Positions 49,356 to 58,143 are shown, counted from the first letter of the stretch. The stretch: 64,000 nucleotides of DNA from Rhodopseudomonas sp. (GCF_013377015.1 NZ_JACABA010000001.1:1075554-1139553); one strand, 5' to 3'. Made by a program: numbers and translations. Notes: a model not told the origin generated them from the sequence alone.

Positions 49356-50596
49356 CCGAACCCTTGTCACGCCCCAGGCGCAAGAATCCGCTGAAGAAGA
49401 CGCAGGCGCCGCTGACGCCGCAGGGCGTCCGCAGCCGGACCGCTCATGGCCTGACCGCCGCGGCCGCGGAAGGCCGCTTCGAATTGCAGGTCTGCGCCGA
49501 TTGCGCCGCGGTGATCTATCCGCCGCGCGACGCCTGCCCGGCCTGTCTGTCGGCACGGCTTCCGTTCAAGGCAGTCGATCCGAACGGAGAACTGGTCGCC
49601 GAAACCACGGTGCGGATTTCCACCGATCCGTATTTTCGCGAGCGAACGCCGTGGCGGATCGGCTCGGTGAAGCTCGATTGCGGCCCGGTGCTGGTGGCGC
49701 ATCTGCACGGCGACACCATCGAAGGCGGCCGGGTCAGGCTGGCGCTGCAGCTCGACCGCAGCGGCGCGCCGGTGCTGATCGCGATGCCGGCACGGGATGT
49801 TCCGAACATGGCCGAGGATGTTCAATTGCGCGAGATGACCTGCGACCCGAAATTTCGCCGCGTGCTGATCACCGACGGCCGCACGCAGGTCGGCCAGGCG
49901 ATGGCGAAGGCATTCTCCGCGGCCGGCGCGTCGATCGTCTTCGTCGGCATCGCCGACGCCTGGAAGCCGTTCCCGGGTGACGCGGCGTTGAAAGCCATCG
50001 AACGGGTGGAGATCGTGCCGCTCGACATCACCGACACTGAATCGGTCACCGAATTGGCCGAGCAGAATGGCGGCCGCATCGATATCATCGTCAACACCGC
50101 AGAATACACCCGCCCTGGCGGCATCGTCGAGCGCCGCGGGCTGGTGGTAGCGCGGCAGGAAATGGACGTGCGCTATTTCGGGCTGATGCGGCTGGCGCAG
50201 GCGTTCGGTCCGGCGCTGCGGTTTCGCGGCGCCGACGGCGTCAACTCCGCGACCGCCTTCGTCAATCTGCTGTCGGTGCACGCGCTGATGAACTGGCCGG
50301 CCTTTGGCGCGCATTCGGCGACCGAGGCCGCCTGTCTGTCGGCGTCGCAGGCGATGCGCGCCGAGCTGCGGCCCGGCGGCGTCAAGGTGGTGAACCTGTT
50401 TTTCGGCCCGACCGAGACCGAATGGTTCCAGAGCGTGCCGCCGCCGAAGGTGACGCCGGCGGCGATCGCGAAGGCGACGATCGATGCGCTGACCCGTGGC
50501 CTGGAAGACGTCTTCGTTGGCGATGTCGCCGAAGATGTCCGCGAGCGGCTCGCCGCGAACCCGAAGGCGCTGGAGCGGGAGCTTGCCGGATCATGA
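49352..50596 (+). CDS. DUF35 zinc-ribbon/OB-fold protein fused to a degenerate SDR domain
   Basis: The 414-residue product has an N-terminal rubredoxin-like zinc ribbon (Cys48, Cys51, Cys62, Cys65) followed by an OB fold, as in ChsH2/DUF35 proteins that bind acyl-CoA and support thiolase-fold aldolases. From about residue 168 it continues as an SDR-like Rossmann domain, but catalytic Tyr and Lys of YxxxK are replaced (His321 and Glu325 in AHSATEA) and the first glycine motif reads TDGRTQVG. It is therefore probably a structural domain. Overlap with the thiolase-fold gene suggests a complex. Confidence 0.86.
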   Translation: MTEPLSRPRRKNPLKKTQAPLTPQGVRSRTAHGLTAAAAEGRFELQVCADCAAVIYPPRDACPACLSARLPFKAVDPNGELVAETTVRISTDPYFRERTPWRIGSVKLDCGPVLVAHLHGDTIEGGRVRLALQLDRSGAPVLIAMPARDVPNMAEDVQLREMTCDPKFRRVLITDGRTQVGQAMAKAFSAAGASIVFVGIADAWKPFPGDAALKAIERVEIVPLDITDTESVTELAEQNGGRIDIIVNTAEYTRPGGIVERRGLVVARQEMDVRYFGLMRLAQAFGPALRFRGADGVNSATAFVNLLSVHALMNWPAFGAHSATEAACLSASQAMRAELRPGGVKVVNLFFGPTETEWFQSVPPPKVTPAAIAKATIDALTRGLEDVFVGDVAEDVRERLAANPKALERELAGS

Positions 50597-50606
50597 GGAC
50601 CACAAC

Positions 50607-51383
50607 ATGAGCGTTGACCTTGCATTGTTCGCCGCCTCGATCGCGTCCGGCGCGATTACGATCGTCGATCTCACCCAGACGCTGACGCCGGATTTCCCGA
50701 TCATCACGCTGCCGCCGGAAATGGGGCAATGCGCGCCGTTCCGGCTCGAGGAAGTGTCGCGCTACGACGAACGCGGCCCGGCCTGGTACTGGAACAATTT
50801 CAGCGTGGGCGAGCATACCGGCACGCATTTCGACGCGCCGATCCACTGGATTTCCGGCAAGGACCTGCCCGACAATGCGGTCGATACGATCCCGGCGCAA
50901 AAATTCATCGCGCCGGCCGCGGTGATCGACTGCTCGCAGGAGGCCGCGGCCGATCCGGACTTCGTCCTCACTGTCGCGTTCCTGGAGAATTGGGAATCGA
51001 AGCACGGCCGGGTCGAGGCCGGAAGCTGGGTGTTGCTACGCACCGACTGGTCGAAGAAATCCTATGCCGACTATGCCGGGCTGCGCGAGGACGGCGCCCA
51101 TACGCCCGGCCCCGCGCCCGAGGCGGTGAAATGGCTGGTCGAGCAGCGTGACGTCCACGGCTTCGGCACCGAAACCATCGGCACCGATGCCGGCCAGGCG
51201 CATCATTTCAATCCGCCCTATCCGGCGCATTTCTATATGCACGGCAAGGGCCGCTACGGCCTGCAATGTCTGACCAATCTCGACCTGCTGCCGCCGAAGG
51301 GCGCGGTGATCGTGGCCGCCCCGCTGAAGATCAAGCAGGGCTCCGGCAGTCCGCTGCGCGTGCTGGCGCTGGTGGCGAAATGA
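50607..51383 (+). CDS. Cyclase-family metal hydrolase, isatin hydrolase candidate
   Basis: The 258-residue protein carries the metal motif of the kynurenine formamidase/isatin hydrolase superfamily, HTGTHFDAPIHW (His70, His74, Asp76, His80), where the first three bind Mn2+ or Zn2+ and the fourth is catalytic. Isatin hydrolases open the amide ring of isatin to isatinate. Location in an operon with a Rieske oxygenase, a 2-oxoacid oxidoreductase and, nearby, a 2-aminobenzoyl-CoA type enzyme favours this substrate over N-formylkynurenine. The ATG at 50607 has AGGACC upstream. It overlaps the SDR gene by 4 bases. Confidence 0.85.
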   Translation: MSVDLALFAASIASGAITIVDLTQTLTPDFPIITLPPEMGQCAPFRLEEVSRYDERGPAWYWNNFSVGEHTGTHFDAPIHWISGKDLPDNAVDTIPAQKFIAPAAVIDCSQEAAADPDFVLTVAFLENWESKHGRVEAGSWVLLRTDWSKKSYADYAGLREDGAHTPGPAPEAVKWLVEQRDVHGFGTETIGTDAGQAHHFNPPYPAHFYMHGKGRYGLQCLTNLDLLPPKGAVIVAAPLKIKQGSGSPLRVLALVAK

Positions 51384-52111
51384 CGGAACGCAACATCGCC
51401 GTCGTCACCGGCGGCTCGACCGGGATCGGCGCGGAGATCTGTCGGCAGATGCTGGCGGCGGACTATCAGGTGATCTCGCTGGCGCGGCGCAAGCCGGACT
51501 GGTCGCATCCGCAACTGACCGCCATCGAGGTCGACCTGCTCGACAACGCCGCGACGGTCGAGGCCGCCGCGGAGATTGCCGCGCGCTGGCCGGTCAGCCA
51601 TCTGATCCACAATGCCGGCGCGATCCGCGCGGCGCTGTTGCCCGACGTCAAGATCGACGACCTCAATGCGCTGACGCAGCTGCACCTTGGCGCTGCGATC
51701 GCGCTGGCGCAGGCCGCGCTGCCCGGAATGCGCGCCCGCAAATTCGGCCGGATCATCCTGATGTCGTCGCGCGGTGCGTTGGGACTGGCGACGCGATCGG
51801 CCTATGCGGCCACCAAGGCCGGCATGATCGGGCTGGCGCGGACGTGGGCGCTGGAACTGGCGGCCGATGGCATCACGGTGAACGTGGTAGCCCCCGGGCC
51901 GATCGCCGACACCGAGATGTTCCGCGAGGTAATTCCGGAGAACAGCGAACGCGAACAAAAACTCGCCGCCGCGATTCCGGTCGGACGACTCGGCCGCAGC
52001 GACGACGTGGCGCGCGCGGTGATGTTCTTCGCCGATCCGCAGAACGGATTCGTGACCGGCCAGACTTTGTACGTGTGCGGTGGTGCGAGCGTCGGCACCA
52101 TCGTGATCTAG
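51380..52111 (+). CDS. SDR-family oxidoreductase
   Basis: The 243-residue classical SDR has an intact TGGSTGIG, HNAG, and YAATK motif. It is similar to 3-oxoacyl-ACP reductases. It is translated from an ATG overlapping the hydrolase stop. The substrate is unknown; a step in the indolic pathway is likely from its position. Confidence 0.87.
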   Translation: MTERNIAVVTGGSTGIGAEICRQMLAADYQVISLARRKPDWSHPQLTAIEVDLLDNAATVEAAAEIAARWPVSHLIHNAGAIRAALLPDVKIDDLNALTQLHLGAAIALAQAALPGMRARKFGRIILMSSRGALGLATRSAYAATKAGMIGLARTWALELAADGITVNVVAPGPIADTEMFREVIPENSEREQKLAAAIPVGRLGRSDDVARAVMFFADPQNGFVTGQTLYVCGGASVGTIVI

Positions 52112-52138
52112 CAGATGCTTTCAGAAGGGAGAGTTGCA

Positions 52139-53287
52139 ATGTTACGGACCTTGATTGTTGCCTCGTTCGCCGCCACCGCGCTGTTCGGATCGCTCGATCC
52201 GGCGGCCGCACAAATCAAGATCGGCCTGATCTCGTCGTCGACCGGACAGATTTCCGTGGTCGGAATTCCGCAGAAGAACACCGCGACGCTGCTACCCAAG
52301 GAAGTGGGCGGCGTGAAAATCGACTATCTGGTGTTCGACGACGGCTCCGATCCGACCCAGACCGTGCAGCAGGTGCAGCGGCTGATCTCCGAGAATGTCG
52401 ACGCGATCATCGGTCCGTCCGGTTCGCCGAACGCGGCAAGCGTGATCGGCTTCATCGCCGAGGCCAAGACGCCGCTGCTGGCGCCGGTGGGCTCCGCCGC
52501 GGTGGTGCTGCCGATGGACGAGAAGAAGAAGTGGGTGTTCAAGACCACCCAGAACGACGATCTGATCGCCGCGGCGCTGATCGAGCATATGACCAAGACC
52601 GGGATCAAGACCGTCGGCCTGATCGCCGTCAACGATCCCTATGGCGAGAACTGGGTGAAGACGTTCGGAGCATTGGCGCAGAAGGCCGGCATCAACGTGG
52701 TCGCGACCGAGAAATATCAGCGCGCCGACACCTCGGTGACCGCGCAATCGCTGAAGATCCTCGCCGCCAATCCCGACGCGGTGCTGGTGGCCGCGGCCGG
52801 CGCCTCCACCATCCTGCCGCAGATCACGCTGGTCGATCAGGGCTACAAGGGCAAGATCTACCAGACCCACGGCGCCGCGGCGCCCGACTTCCTCAAGCTC
52901 GGCGGCAAGAAGGTCGAAGGCACCATCCTGGCGGCGAGCCTGATGCTGGTGCTGGACGAAATTCCGGATGCCAACCCGTCCAAGAAGATCGCGACGGATT
53001 ACATCGCCGCCTACAAGGCCGCCTACGGCGTCGCCCCCGCGACGTTCGGCGCCAACGTCTACGACGCCGGCCTGCTGCTGAGCGCAGCGGTGCCGGAAGC
53101 GCTGAAGCAGGCCAAGCCCGGCACGCCGGAGTTTCGCACCGCGCTGCGCGACGCGCTCGAAAAGACCAAGGAGCTGGTGGCGACGCAGGGCGTCTACAAC
53201 ATGACGCCTGCGGATCATTCCGGCTTCGACCAGCGCGGCCGCGTGATGATCGTCGTCAAGGATGGCGGCTGGCACCTGCTGCAATAG
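52139..53287 (+). CDS. Periplasmic substrate-binding protein of branched-chain-type ABC transporter
   Basis: The 382-residue protein has a signal peptide (TLIVASFAATALFGSL, ending near PAAAQ) and the type I periplasmic binding fold of the LivJ family (KIGLISSSTGQ, GPSGSPNAASVIGFIAE). The ATG at 52139 is preceded by GAAGGGAGA; an in-frame ATG at 52115 would swallow that site. It is last in the plus operon and would serve the transporter encoded by the divergent operon (36226-39772), which has no binding protein of its own. Confidence 0.92.
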   Translation: MLRTLIVASFAATALFGSLDPAAAQIKIGLISSSTGQISVVGIPQKNTATLLPKEVGGVKIDYLVFDDGSDPTQTVQQVQRLISENVDAIIGPSGSPNAASVIGFIAEAKTPLLAPVGSAAVVLPMDEKKKWVFKTTQNDDLIAAALIEHMTKTGIKTVGLIAVNDPYGENWVKTFGALAQKAGINVVATEKYQRADTSVTAQSLKILAANPDAVLVAAAGASTILPQITLVDQGYKGKIYQTHGAAAPDFLKLGGKKVEGTILAASLMLVLDEIPDANPSKKIATDYIAAYKAAYGVAPATFGANVYDAGLLLSAAVPEALKQAKPGTPEFRTALRDALEKTKELVATQGVYNMTPADHSGFDQRGRVMIVVKDGGWHLLQ

Positions 53288-53303
53288 GATTCTGCCGCGA
53301 CAC

Positions 53304-53340
53304 CCTGTTGGAGGCCGACCAAGGTCCGGCTTCCAACAGG
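53304..53340. terminator. Hairpin between convergent operons
   Basis: CCTGTTGGA and TCCAACAGG are perfect 9-bp arms, with further inner pairing GGCCGAC/GTCCGGC. It lies between the binding-protein stop (53287) and the stop of the minus-strand gene at 53350, so it can end transcription from both sides. No long T run is present. Confidence 0.7.
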
Positions 53341-53349
53341 ACTACACTC

Positions 53350-55662
53350 TCAGCGCCACAACTTTTCATCGCCAACGAACTCGCTGCCGGGCAAGGCGCC
53401 CGGCTTCAGGAAGGCGTCGAGCACGTTGCGCATAAAGCGGCCGACATTGTTGTCGCCGTTCTTGTACGGCAGCGCCTGACTCCAGGCGATCGAACCGATC
53501 GACAGGCAGGCGCCATAGTTTGCGGTGGTGAAATAGGTGATGTCGGCGCGCACCTGCGGATCCTGGGTGCCGCCGCGCCCCGGGAAGGCGTAGGTGACCT
53601 CTTCGGATACCAGCGGGTAATTGTCGGAATGGCCGTGCGACGACGCCAGCAGCAGCGCGTGCGGCGGCGTGCCGAGCGCCAGATCGTAGCGGTCGATTTC
53701 GATGCCGGCGGCGCCGCCGAGGCCGAGCCCGAAATCGCCGATCAATTCCTGCGGACCGATGCCGTCGAACATCCACGCCACGCGGCGGTGGAACGAATCC
53801 GGCATCCGCTCGAACGGCTGACTCTCGTCCATGCCTTCCGCGGTGAAGCCGACTCCGACGATCTTTTGCGGGGCGCGGCCGCGCGAGCGCCACAGCCCTG
53901 ATCGCTCGCCGGTGCAGGCCAGATAGCCCTCGCCAGGATCGGCCTGCCAGGCGCGCGAACCGGCATCGAGTTTGCGCACCTCCATGCAATGTGGCTCGCC
54001 GTCGCGCAGGCCGGAGACCCAGTAGTAACCGTTGCCGCCCGCATAGATCACCCGCCCGCCCGCGCACAGATAGTCCTCGGTCGCGTCCAGCATGTTCTCG
54101 GAATAGTATTCCGGATGGGTGCAGTTGATGACGGTGCGATACGGCCGCAGCGCGTCGACGCCCTCGGCATGGAGATCGTGATCGGTCAGGATCTCGTAGT
54201 CCAGACCGGAATGCTCCAGCCACCAGATCAGCGACAGGTCGGCCGGCAGCGCCCACGGCATCCCCATCGAACTCATGCGATGCTTCGGGCGGATATTCAG
54301 GATCGGTCGCCGCCACGACGAATAGCAGCAGCCGGAGCCGTCGGAATGATGGTCGTAAGTGGACAGACCGAATTCCTGCAGTTTGTTGAACGCGATGTCG
54401 GCCTCGGTGAGGATCGGCGTATGCGCGGTGATGGCCTGGGCGATCAGCGCGTCATAGGCGAGATGCTCGTTGGCGTAGGCCAGATAGGTGAAGGTCGACA
54501 TCAGCACCGCAAGCGGCGCCTTCGGCCTGGCGGCGCGGACAAAGAACGGGATGTACTCCTCCGCCCCCGCCGAGCGCAGCCGCAGCGCATAGACGCCGCT
54601 CCTGAGTTCGGCCGGCATCGTCACGGTGAGGTTCGGCTGCCAGCGGCAATCGGTCAGCGCATCGTCGTGAAACACGATGCCGCCATATTGCGCCGGATCG
54701 AGCCTGAAACTGTCGGCGCGTCCCTTCCAGTTCCAGCCGGTCATGCCGCGGACCGGGCGGTTGATGCCCTCGGCATGCAGCCCGTGCGGCCCGACATCCA
54801 CGATGGTGTCGCCGATGCCGCTGTCGGTGTAGCCCGCCGTGGTGTCCCAATGCGCGATCACCGCGCCGGCCGGCATCGAGCCGGACCGCGCCAGCGCTTC
54901 GATCACGTCCGGCGCCAGCACCTCGCCGACGATTCCGGCGCGATCAATCTTGCCGCTGTACAGCATTCCGACAAAGCGGCCGCGACGGTCGTTTTCCTCG
55001 CTGGCGCCGGCCCACAGGAACGGCGTCGCGACGCCGGGATCGGCCGGCGCCACCCGCAGCGTCTCGACCACGCGCGAGCCGTAATCGAACGGCACCACCG
55101 GCCCGATCAAAGAATTGTAGCGATTGACCACCCCGATCTGGGTGAGCCGCGCCTCGCGCGTCGCCGCGTTGAAGCTGGCGGCGACGAAGTACCAGGCCTT
55201 GGGCACCAGCGGAATTTCGGCTGCGACGTGATCGATCATCTCGCCGTCGCCGATCCAGAATTCCAGCCGGCCTTCGGGGCTGATGCCGAGCGCATAGCCC
55301 TTGCCGGCGGTGATGTCCCATTTCGACAGCATTGCCTGCCGGGTGATGCCCGGCTTGGTCGAGCACACGAAGGCATAAATCGTGAAGTCACCTGGGGCCG
55401 CCAGGCGCTGATCGGGATCGTTGGCCACCGCGAAGGCGCCGACCTGGGTGAACTGCCGGCGAACCGCGAGCTGGGCCGGAATCTCGCTGGCCACTTCCTG
55501 CTCGACGAAGCCCGGCCCATCGGGATTTTCATCGCCGTGGATCAGCCTGACGAGCTGCGCATCGACCGCCCCCAGCCCCTCGCCGGAGACCATGAACGAG
55601 AGCTGTTCGCCGGCCTTGATCGACCACGGATCGGCGTAACCATAGATGCGCTGCGTTGCCAT
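53350..55662 (-). CDS. N,N-dimethylformamidase-like large (beta) subunit
   Basis: The 770-residue protein matches the size and plan of the DMFase large subunit (about 760 residues): an N-terminal part with a LamG-like domain (around residues 90-230), then a C-terminal catalytic domain with segments such as PILNIRPKHRMSSMGMPWAL, LIWWLEHSGLDYEILTDHDL and YLCAGGRVIYAGGNGYYW. In the characterised enzyme a mononuclear iron is held by two Tyr and one Glu; I cannot assign them with certainty here, though Tyr-rich candidates exist. DMFase hydrolyses DMF to formate and dimethylamine. The gene lies 16 bases downstream of the small-subunit domain. The true substrate may be another small or aromatic amide. 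Confidence 0.87.
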   Translation of the reverse strand: MATQRIYGYADPWSIKAGEQLSFMVSGEGLGAVDAQLVRLIHGDENPDGPGFVEQEVASEIPAQLAVRRQFTQVGAFAVANDPDQRLAAPGDFTIYAFVCSTKPGITRQAMLSKWDITAGKGYALGISPEGRLEFWIGDGEMIDHVAAEIPLVPKAWYFVAASFNAATREARLTQIGVVNRYNSLIGPVVPFDYGSRVVETLRVAPADPGVATPFLWAGASEENDRRGRFVGMLYSGKIDRAGIVGEVLAPDVIEALARSGSMPAGAVIAHWDTTAGYTDSGIGDTIVDVGPHGLHAEGINRPVRGMTGWNWKGRADSFRLDPAQYGGIVFHDDALTDCRWQPNLTVTMPAELRSGVYALRLRSAGAEEYIPFFVRAARPKAPLAVLMSTFTYLAYANEHLAYDALIAQAITAHTPILTEADIAFNKLQEFGLSTYDHHSDGSGCCYSSWRRPILNIRPKHRMSSMGMPWALPADLSLIWWLEHSGLDYEILTDHDLHAEGVDALRPYRTVINCTHPEYYSENMLDATEDYLCAGGRVIYAGGNGYYWVSGLRDGEPHCMEVRKLDAGSRAWQADPGEGYLACTGERSGLWRSRGRAPQKIVGVGFTAEGMDESQPFERMPDSFHRRVAWMFDGIGPQELIGDFGLGLGGAAGIEIDRYDLALGTPPHALLLASSHGHSDNYPLVSEEVTYAFPGRGGTQDPQVRADITYFTTANYGACLSIGSIAWSQALPYKNGDNNVGRFMRNVLDAFLKPGALPGSEFVGDEKLWR

Positions 55663-55678
55663 GGCGGTCCTTCAGAAA

Positions 55679-56047
55679 TCAGCTTGCGAGGAGGTCGTTG
55701 ACGCGCAGCAGGAAGACGGCGTGATAGGCCTCGTCCATGGTGGCGTAGAGCTTGTCGTCGACGACCCGCGGCGGATGCCCGGGCCGGCCGGAAAACGCCA
55801 GCACCTTGTAGGTGCTCGAGGTATACTCCCCGACCCGCAGGATCGCGTATTTGTCCGGCATCTCGCCGCGACGGAAGTAGTTCAGCACCCGGTCGAGCGC
55901 GTCGGAATGCTGGCCGAGCGGCTTGGCCTTGTGCTCGGCGATCAGTTCCGGCGTGATCTGGGCCTTGAGCCGATCGCGAATCCGCTTGTCGAACAGCCGG
56001 TAATAGACCTGCTGCTTGTCGGCTATCTCGGTGGCTTCCTCGGGCAT
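55679..56047 (-). CDS. Internal start: free N,N-dimethylformamidase-like small (alpha) subunit
   Basis: AAGGGGGTGA, followed by GGTT and ATG at 56047, matches the anti-Shine-Dalgarno complement in 9 of 10 bases at good spacing. Translation from here gives 122 residues (MPEEATEI...), close to the roughly 130-residue alpha subunit of characterised DMFase. The C-terminus (DEAYHAVFLLRVND) resembles what I recall of the known alpha subunit (EEAMHAVFLRRIED). The alpha and beta genes are adjacent, as in known DMFase operons. Confidence 0.7.
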   Translation of the reverse strand: MPEEATEIADKQQVYYRLFDKRIRDRLKAQITPELIAEHKAKPLGQHSDALDRVLNYFRRGEMPDKYAILRVGEYTSSTYKVLAFSGRPGHPPRVVDDKLYATMDEAYHAVFLLRVNDLLAS

Positions 56048-57214
56048 AACCTCACCCCCTTTTTCGGTTCGAGCGGCGCGGCGTTCACTCTTCTTGCGGT
56101 TGCGGAAATTGCGGAACTGCGCCCGCACGCCGGTCAGTCCGTTATGCGCAGTCAGCGCCACGCCGATCATCACCGCGGTGACGATGATGATCCGCAGCGG
56201 CCCGAGATCGAGCATGCCCTTGTCGATCAGGACGACGATCGCGGTGCCGATCACCGCGCCTTCGGAACGACCGAGGCCGCCGATCACGATCATCGCGAAC
56301 AGCAGCAGCAGCTGATCGAGCGAGAACACCGCGAGCGAAATCGAGCGATAGAACATCACGTAGAAGGCGCCGATCGCGCCCAGCGCCCCGGAGGACAGCA
56401 CGAACACCCACAGCCGCGCCCGGCGATAGTCGATGCCAGTGGCCTCGGAAAACGCCTCGTCCTCGCGCGCGGCCTGCAGCAACAGCCCGAGCCGCTCGCT
56501 GTTGATCAGGCGGAACACCAGGAGGGCCGCCAGCAACAGCGCGAAGGCGGCGAAGAATCCGAGCAGCAGGCCCGGCCGTTGCAGCAGCCAGTCCGCCGGA
56601 ATGAAGGAGTCGACCTGGTTGATGCTGCCATTGGCCGGCGCCAGCGCCTTGATCTGCGATACGAACACCCGGCAGATCTCGGCGACGCCGAGCGTGAGCA
56701 GCGCGTAATACAGCCCGTCGAGCCGGGTCGACGGCAGCGCCAGGAAGCCGCCGAGCACCAGCCCGACCAGCGCGCCGACCGGCATCATCAGCGGCCAAGG
56801 CACGCCGAGATAGACATTGGCCGCCGCCGCCGCATAGCCGGACATGCCGACCACCGCCATCGTCGCCAGCGAGAAGATACCGGCGGTGCCGATGATCAGC
56901 GTCCAGATCACGTTGATGGCGGAGAAGATGCAGAAGATCGCCGCAATGTTGATCGCCTGATCGGACAGGAACGGCGTCGCCACCAGGAGGCCGCCGAGGC
57001 CAATCGTCCACCACAGCGGCCGCTTGTCGAGCAGCCGGCGCTCGCGGCGCAGCGATTTCGGATTGCTGACGCCGCGCCAGGCGAGCCAGTGGCGCTTGGT
57101 CAGCGGCACGCGGCCGCGGCGCCAGACTTCCGTGCCGTCCGGCATCAGGGTGATTTCATGCCGACGGCGGCCGACCTCGTAGAAGCGTTTCTCAGGCTGT
57201 TGTTGCGGCGCCAT
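55679..57214 (-). CDS. LivM-like ABC permease in frame with DMFase-like small subunit
   Basis: The 511-residue frame has a 70-residue N-terminal soluble part (MAPQQQPEKRFYEVGRRR...), then the LivM permease with about ten helices (SAINVIWTLIIGTAGIFSLA, LYYALLTLGVAEICRVF), then a charged linker (NRKKSERRAARTEKGG) and a C-terminal 122-residue domain resembling the DMFase small subunit (YRLFDKRIRDRLKAQI, DEAYHAVFLLRVNDL). No stop codon separates them. An internal ATG at 56047 has a near-ideal ribosome binding site, so the last domain may also be made alone. It lies between livH and the large-subunit gene with gaps of 2 and 16 bases. Confidence 0.85.
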   Translation of the reverse strand: MAPQQQPEKRFYEVGRRRHEITLMPDGTEVWRRGRVPLTKRHWLAWRGVSNPKSLRRERRLLDKRPLWWTIGLGGLLVATPFLSDQAINIAAIFCIFSAINVIWTLIIGTAGIFSLATMAVVGMSGYAAAAANVYLGVPWPLMMPVGALVGLVLGGFLALPSTRLDGLYYALLTLGVAEICRVFVSQIKALAPANGSINQVDSFIPADWLLQRPGLLLGFFAAFALLLAALLVFRLINSERLGLLLQAAREDEAFSEATGIDYRRARLWVFVLSSGALGAIGAFYVMFYRSISLAVFSLDQLLLLFAMIVIGGLGRSEGAVIGTAIVVLIDKGMLDLGPLRIIIVTAVMIGVALTAHNGLTGVRAQFRNFRNRKKSERRAARTEKGGEVMPEEATEIADKQQVYYRLFDKRIRDRLKAQITPELIAEHKAKPLGQHSDALDRVLNYFRRGEMPDKYAILRVGEYTSSTYKVLAFSGRPGHPPRVVDDKLYATMDEAYHAVFLLRVNDLLAS

Positions 57215-57216
57215 CT

Positions 57217-58143
57217 CTACTCCCGCGTTTCGTCGAGAAGGCCGCCGAGCCCACGCGGACGGATCAGCAGCACGCAGACGATGAAGGTGAACTGCACGAA
57301 CAAGACGTAGCGCTGGCCGAGGAAGGGAATCGCTCCGGTCGCGGCCTCGATGAAGCCGATCAGCACCGCGCCGGCGACGGCGCCCGGCACCGATCCCAGT
57401 CCTCCCAGCAACGCGATAGTGAGCCCCTTGATCAGCGGCGTGACGCCGGCGGTCGGGCTGACGAAGACGTTCTGCGACAGCAGCACCGCGGCGAGCCCGG
57501 CCAGCGCGCCGGTCAGCATCATGATCGGCAGTGCGGTCTTGCGGCTGGAGATGCCGCACAGCGCCGCCCCCTCGGCGTTCTGCATCACGGCGCGGATCTC
57601 GAGACCCCGCCGGCTGTGCCGCAGCCAGACCAGCACGGTGCCCAACAGCAAGGTGGTGGCGACGATGGTGACGACCTGATCGACCCGGATCGACATCCCG
57701 AGCCAGTCGAACCGCCCAACGCCGAACACCCGCGGCAACGCCTTCTGCTGCGGCCCGAACGCCCACAGCAGCATCTGCACAGTGGCGAGATTGAGCGCCA
57801 GCGTGATGATCAGACTGCGTACCGGGAAATTCTGTTTGTCGTGGATCGTCAGATAGGCGACCAGATAGATGACGACGCCGAACAGCGCGCCGGCACAGAT
57901 CGCGACGAGGCCAATGAAGACGGCGAGCGCCGGCTGACTCCACCCTGTCGCACCGAGCCAGTCCTTCGCCAGTGGCCCGGCCCAGATCGCCGCGAAATAG
58001 GCGGCATAGCCGGCGAATGCGAAGGTGGCGCCGTGGGCCATATTGACCATGCCGACGCTGGACCACAACAACGAAATGCCGATCGCCATCAGACCATAAA
58101 TGGCGGCGAGATAAAGCGCGTAGACGATCAGACCGGCATCCAT
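57217..58143 (-). CDS. LivH-like ABC permease
   Basis: The 308-residue membrane protein starts MDAGLIVYALYLAAIYGLMA and has the LivH motifs LLWSSVGMVNMAHGATFAFAG and GLTIALLGGLGSVPGAVAGA. The ATG at 58143 overlaps the livF stop (TGATG). The open frame continues upstream through livF antisense-free sequence but without family similarity, so the internal ATG is chosen. Confidence 0.92.
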   Translation of the reverse strand: MDAGLIVYALYLAAIYGLMAIGISLLWSSVGMVNMAHGATFAFAGYAAYFAAIWAGPLAKDWLGATGWSQPALAVFIGLVAICAGALFGVVIYLVAYLTIHDKQNFPVRSLIITLALNLATVQMLLWAFGPQQKALPRVFGVGRFDWLGMSIRVDQVVTIVATTLLLGTVLVWLRHSRRGLEIRAVMQNAEGAALCGISSRKTALPIMMLTGALAGLAAVLLSQNVFVSPTAGVTPLIKGLTIALLGGLGSVPGAVAGAVLIGFIEAATGAIPFLGQRYVLFVQFTFIVCVLLIRPRGLGGLLDETRE

